A stretch of 18,328 bases of DNA from an uncultured Alistipes sp. (GTDB taxonomy: Bacteria > Bacteroidota > Bacteroidia > Bacteroidales > Rikenellaceae): contig URTU01000032.1 of assembly GCA_900550925.1 (NCBI GenBank), positions 1 through 18,328 of the forward strand. The letters run 5' to 3'. Each line of letters opens with the position of its first letter. Within the stretch, counting starts at the first letter, position 1. The translations under genes were made by a program, and so were the position numbers. Below, one piece after another: positions 15,256 to 18,328 of this stretch. The notes beneath the pieces were generated by a model. The model was not told where the DNA came from and did no database searches. It saw nothing but the letters and a program-made list of their open reading frames with translations.

Positions 15256-15736
15256 ATTCGGTCGATTGTTCTATAATCTGTTTCAGTTTGTGGCGGGCAC
15301 GCGAGAGCGTCATCCGCACATTGGCTTCATCGGTCTGTGTGATGGCGGCGATCTCGGGTATTGGATAGCCTTCGATATCGCGCAGGTGGATCATTTCGCG
15401 TTGCCGCGGGGGCAGCTGAGCTATTGCGGCGCGGACGCTCTCACGGATTTCGAAGTCGTCGGGCGAGGCCTGATCGATGGCGGCGAGTTCTCGCCGGTCG
15501 ATGGGGTTTGAGGTTTTCTGGCGAAGCCGGTCGAGACATGCGTTTCGCACGGATGTCATGAAGAGCGAATCGGCATTTCTGTCGGGGTCGATTCTGCGCC
15601 GGTACCTCCACAACCGCTCTACGACATCCTGCACGGCGTCTTCGGCGTCGGCACTTTGTCGGAGGAGTGTGTAGGCGAAGCGGTACATCCGGTCTTTGAG
15701 CCGGGTCAGCAGTATGTCGAAATCGTGATTTTCCAT
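15239..15736 (-). CDS. ECF-type RNA polymerase sigma factor
   Basis: A 165-residue ECF sigma factor. Region 2 (about residues 7-75) contains DRMYRFAYTLLRQSADAEDAVQDV and ADSLFMTSVRNACLDRLR. Region 4 (about 105-160) contains LPPRQREMIHLRDIEGYPIPEIA and the recognition helix region EANVRMTLSRARHKLK. The ATG at 15736 fits family starts; the frame stays open to 15877, but the extra 47 residues look unrelated. It overlaps the following probable anti-sigma gene by 17 bases, the normal arrangement for a sigma/anti-sigma pair. It differs clearly from the other ECF sigma factor of the window at 8431. No housekeeping TAnnTTTG element precedes it, which may mean it drives its own transcription. Confidence 0.93.
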   Translation of the reverse strand: MENHDFDILLTRLKDRMYRFAYTLLRQSADAEDAVQDVVERLWRYRRRIDPDRNADSLFMTSVRNACLDRLRQKTSNPIDRRELAAIDQASPDDFEIRESVRAAIAQLPPRQREMIHLRDIEGYPIPEIAAITQTDEANVRMTLSRARHKLKQIIEQSTEYGKTY

Positions 15737-15738
15737 CT

Positions 15739-15759
15739 TTCGTACGACATATATACGAA
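15739..15759. promoter_or_regulatory. Inverted repeat at the sigma operon start
   Basis: TTCGTA (15739-15744) and TACGAA (15754-15759) form 6-base arms around a 9-base AT-rich spacer, ending 2 bases before the sigma ATG. It could be an operator, part of a promoter used by the ECF factor, or a leader hairpin. It may also be chance. Confidence 0.3.
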
Positions 15760-15849
15760 CAAAGGGCTGGAAATGCAACATTGCCGGTGAAAAATTTGAA
15801 GAGTTCAGGAATTTTGGTCTCGGCGGGCCTATCGGGAACGAATAATGTG

Positions 15850-15857
15850 TATTTTTG
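15850..15857 (+). promoter_or_regulatory. -7 promoter element of queA
   Basis: TATTTTTG matches TAnnTTTG and ends 19 bases before the queA ATG at 15877. No TTG lies at the expected -33 distance; the nearest is at 15814-15816. The gap 15737-15876 is a divergent control region between queA and the sigma operon. Confidence 0.6.
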
Positions 15858-15876
15858 TGGATCAAATTGATAGACA

Positions 15877-17085
15877 ATGGATAGATTCCAAATAGACATA
15901 AACGATTACGCCTATGACCTGCCCGACGAACGGATAGCCAAGTTTCCGCTGCCCGAGCGGCAGATGTCGAAATTGCTGGTCTATCGTGGCGGCGAGATCT
16001 CGCAGCGGCGGTTCTGTAATCTGGGCGAGGTTCTTCCGGCGGGGGCGTTGCTTGTTTTCAACAATACGAAGGTTGTCCGTGCGCGTCTGATCATGCACAA
16101 GCCGTCGGGGGCGCGTATCGAGGTGTTTTGTCTCGAACCGCATGCTCCGGCCGATTACGAGCGGGCCTTTGCGGTTCGAGACACGTCGGAGTGGAGCTGC
16201 ATCGTGGGCAACTCGAAGAAGTGGAAAGAGGGTGAACTGGAGGTGAATTTCGATTTCGGAGGGCGTCCGTGCCGTCTGACTGCCGAGCGTGTCGAGATTT
16301 CGGGCCGCGAAAGCATCGTCCGGTTCCGGTGGGATGCGCCCGTGACATTCGGGCAGCTGCTCGAACACCTTGGCCGAATTCCTATACCACCCTACCTGAA
16401 CCGCGAGAGCGAGGAGATAGACAATACCCGCTACCAGACGGTCTATTCGCGTATCGAGGGGTCAGTTGCGGCACCGACGGCGGGTTTGCACTTCACCCCC
16501 GAACTGATAGAAGAGATGCGCCGTGCGGGGTTTGGTTTTGAGGAGGTTACGCTGCATGTTGGGGCGGGGACATTCCTGCCGGTCAAGGAGACCAATGCGG
16601 CTGACCATCCGATGCATACCGAACATTTCGAGGTTCGTTTGTCGGCCTTGCGCCATATGCGGGAGAACCTGGGGCGGATCATTGCCGTAGGAACGACATC
16701 GGTCCGGACTCTGGAATCGCTTGTAGCTTTGGCGTGGCGGATCCGCACCGAGGGTGCGCCTTCCGAGGAGAGGGTTATCGGACAGTGGGAGCCGTACGAC
16801 ATACCGGCAGATTTCGATGGCCGGACAATTCTGGATACGCTGATTGAATATCTGGAGCGCGAGGGGCTGGATCGCATCAAGACGGCTACACAGATTATGA
16901 TTACGCCGTGCGGGTTCCGGTTCCGGATCGTCGACGGTATTGTGACCAATTTCCACCAGCCGCGGTCGACGCTTCTGCTGCTTGTGGCGGCGAAGGTGGG
17001 CGACGACTGGCGCCGCATCTACGACTATGCGCTGGCCAATGATTTCCGTTTTCTGAGTTACGGCGACTCGTCGGTACTGCTTTAG
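15877..17085 (+). CDS. queA: S-adenosylmethionine:tRNA ribosyltransferase-isomerase
   Basis: Transfers and rearranges the ribosyl part of S-adenosylmethionine onto preQ1 in tRNA, forming epoxyqueuosine. It acts after Tgt, whose gene is in this window. 402 residues against about 350 for E. coli QueA. Hallmarks are intact: YDLPDERIAKFPLPERQMSK (13-32), LVFNNTKVVRARL (59-71), APTAGLHF (199-206), GAGTFLPVKE, and VTNFHQPRSTLLLLVAA from residue 356, ending FRFLSYGDSSVLL. The extra length lies mostly in a stretch between about 280 and 340 (after TSVRTLESL and before the ITPCGFRFRIVDG strand). The epoxyqueuosine reductase is not in the window. It has its own promoter and is followed after 97 bases by the radical SAM gene. 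Confidence 0.95.
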   Translation: MDRFQIDINDYAYDLPDERIAKFPLPERQMSKLLVYRGGEISQRRFCNLGEVLPAGALLVFNNTKVVRARLIMHKPSGARIEVFCLEPHAPADYERAFAVRDTSEWSCIVGNSKKWKEGELEVNFDFGGRPCRLTAERVEISGRESIVRFRWDAPVTFGQLLEHLGRIPIPPYLNRESEEIDNTRYQTVYSRIEGSVAAPTAGLHFTPELIEEMRRAGFGFEEVTLHVGAGTFLPVKETNAADHPMHTEHFEVRLSALRHMRENLGRIIAVGTTSVRTLESLVALAWRIRTEGAPSEERVIGQWEPYDIPADFDGRTILDTLIEYLEREGLDRIKTATQIMITPCGFRFRIVDGIVTNFHQPRSTLLLLVAAKVGDDWRRIYDYALANDFRFLSYGDSSVLL

Positions 17086-17182
17086 GCGGTCTGGAACGGG
17101 GTTTGAGTAAGAATTTATACGGGGAGGGACGAGTCCGGAAGACACTGGATCGGGCCTATATTCTAGATATATTAGCTGACGG

Positions 17183-18328
17183 ATGGATAATATTACTGCG
17201 GGATTTCTGCCGACGACGGTCAAGGAGGTTGAGGCTCTGGGATGGGATTATATTGACGTGATCCTCTTCACGGGCGATGCCTATATCGACCACCCGTCAT
17301 TCGGAGCGGCGGTTGTAGGGAGGCTGCTCGAGGCCGAAGGGTATCGTGTAGCGATCGTTCCGCAGCCGAACTGGCGTGATGATCTGCGCGATTTCCGGAA
17401 GCTGGGTGCCCCGCGGCTATTTTTCGGTGTTACGGCGGGCGCGATGGACTCGATGGTCAACCACTATACGGCCAATCTGCGTCTGCGCAGCAACGATGCC
17501 TATACGGCTGGCGGCAAGGCCGGGTTCAGGCCCGATTATGCGGTTACGGTCTACACGAAGATCCTGAAACGGCTCTACCCTCACGTACCGGTTGTGATAG
17601 GTGGTATCGAGGCGTCGTTGCGCCGTCTGACACATTACGACTACTGGAGTGACAGCCTCAAGCCGTCGGTACTGCTCGAAAGCGGAGCCGATCTGTTGAT
17701 ATACGGGATGGCTGAGCGGACGGTGCAGCAGGTTGCCGGCGCATTGCGCAACGGGTTCAATGCCAAACTGCTCCGCAAACTGCGGCAGGTAGCCTTTGTT
17801 GCCGACGGGGATTATGTGGAGCGGTTGGATGAGGGGAAGCGGCTGCAGCTGCACTCCTATGAGGATTGTTGCCGTGACGGGGTGCTGTTCGGCGAAAATT
17901 TCGTCGAGATCGAACGCCTGAGCAACATGCTTGAAACGGACCGGGTTCTGGTCGAGAAGACGGGCGACCGTTATGTGGTGGTCAACCCGCCGCAGGTTGC
18001 CATTACGCAGGAGGAGTTGGACCACAGTTTCGACCTGCCCTATATGCGGGCGCCGCATCCGCGCTATCGCGGCAAGGGGGAGATTCCGGCGTGGGAGATG
18101 ATCAAGCACTCGGTCAACATACACCGCGGCTGCTTCGGCGGCTGCAGTTTCTGTACTATTTCGGCGCATCAGGGCAAATTCATCGTATCGCGCAGCGAGC
18201 GGTCGATACTCGACGAGGTGCGGCGCATTGTCCGCATGCCCGATTTTCACGGTACGATCTCCGATATCGGAGGGCCGTCGGCCAACATGTACGGCATGGG
18301 GGGCCGCGACCGGGAGTTGTGCAGCCGG
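17183..18328 (+). CDS. ygiQ: YgiQ-family (UPF0313) radical SAM protein, cut by window edge
   Basis: The ATG at 17183 opens a frame that stays open for 382 codons to the right edge. The N-terminal part (FLPTTVKEVEALGWDYIDV, then TGDAYIDHPSFGAAVVGRLLEAEGYRV) is the characteristic pre-domain of YgiQ proteins. VIGGIEASLRRLTHYDYW and ADLLIYGMAERT follow. The radical SAM cluster is bound by Cys317, Cys321 and Cys324 in HRGCFGGCSFCTI. Family members have roughly 600-700 residues, so the end of the SAM domain and the C-terminal DUF3362-like part lie outside. The reaction of the family is unknown to me. It is 97 bases after queA with no recognisable promoter between, so co-transcription is possible but not shown. 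The family call is firm. Confidence 0.93.
   Translation, partial: MDNITAGFLPTTVKEVEALGWDYIDVILFTGDAYIDHPSFGAAVVGRLLEAEGYRVAIVPQPNWRDDLRDFRKLGAPRLFFGVTAGAMDSMVNHYTANLRLRSNDAYTAGGKAGFRPDYAVTVYTKILKRLYPHVPVVIGGIEASLRRLTHYDYWSDSLKPSVLLESGADLLIYGMAERTVQQVAGALRNGFNAKLLRKLRQVAFVADGDYVERLDEGKRLQLHSYEDCCRDGVLFGENFVEIERLSNMLETDRVLVEKTGDRYVVVNPPQVAITQEELDHSFDLPYMRAPHPRYRGKGEIPAWEMIKHSVNIHRGCFGGCSFCTISAHQGKFIVSRSERSILDEVRRIVRMPDFHGTISDIGGPSANMYGMGGRDRELCSR

Noticed and set aside
15737..15877. Extended N-terminus for the sigma factor from 15877
   Set aside because: The 47 extra residues would precede a normal ECF start and overlap the divergent promoter and first base of queA.
17086..17182. Palindrome-like tatattctagatatatta upstream of ygiQ as operator or promoter
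   Set aside because: It is short, AT-rich and imperfect, and no TAnnTTTG element is present; chance is likely.
1..18328. tRNA, CRISPR, insertion sequence, prophage, toxin-antitoxin or defence genes
   Set aside because: Reading both strands I found no cloverleaf, regular spaced repeats, terminal inverted repeats or recognisable proteins of these kinds.

Overview
The window is a chromosomal segment from a member of the Bacteroidota. The evidence is four clear -7 elements of the Bacteroidota housekeeping promoter type (TAnnTTTG) directly upstream of genes and a fifth weaker one. Other signs are a PASTA protein without a kinase, a DUF4252-type protein, small outer-membrane beta-barrel proteins, and MetRS and Tgt variants I associate with this phylum. 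The GC-rich coding sequence would fit a gut Bacteroidales genus such as Alistipes, but that genus is a guess. Genes are dense. No gene-free gap exceeds about 190 bases, and I see no tRNA, rRNA, CRISPR array, insertion sequence, prophage or attachment site.

Layout. (1) 1-7122, minus strand, in transcription order: tgt, an LptF/LptG-type permease, a three-PASTA membrane protein, rluD, a small beta-barrel protein, ndk and metG (cut by the left edge). (2) 7123-7285 is a divergent promoter region. (3) 7286-9632, plus strand: a GT2-like membrane glycosyltransferase, an ECF sigma factor overlapping its end, and rsmG. (4) 9730-13155, plus strand: a well-formed promoter followed by lipA, lipB and recJ, closed by a strong bidirectional terminator. 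(5) 15736-13342, minus strand: a compact operon of ECF sigma factor, probable anti-sigma factor, outer-membrane beta-barrel protein and DUF4252-like exported protein. (6) 15877 to the right edge, plus strand: queA, then the first 382 codons of a YgiQ-type radical SAM protein.

Themes. Tgt and QueA act at successive steps of queuosine tRNA modification, although they lie about 9 kb apart here. LipA and LipB form the endogenous lipoate pathway. RluD, RsmG, Tgt, QueA and MetRS all concern rRNA, tRNA or translation. The LptF/G permease, the PASTA protein, the beta-barrels and the two ECF sigma units concern the cell envelope.

Most of the window is housekeeping. The two observations I would follow first are Tgt, in which all three zinc-ligand cysteines of the family are replaced while both catalytic aspartates remain, and the four-gene sigma/anti-sigma/barrel/DUF4252 unit, which looks like a self-contained envelope regulon of unknown purpose. 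I found no convincing defence system or other wholly new system.
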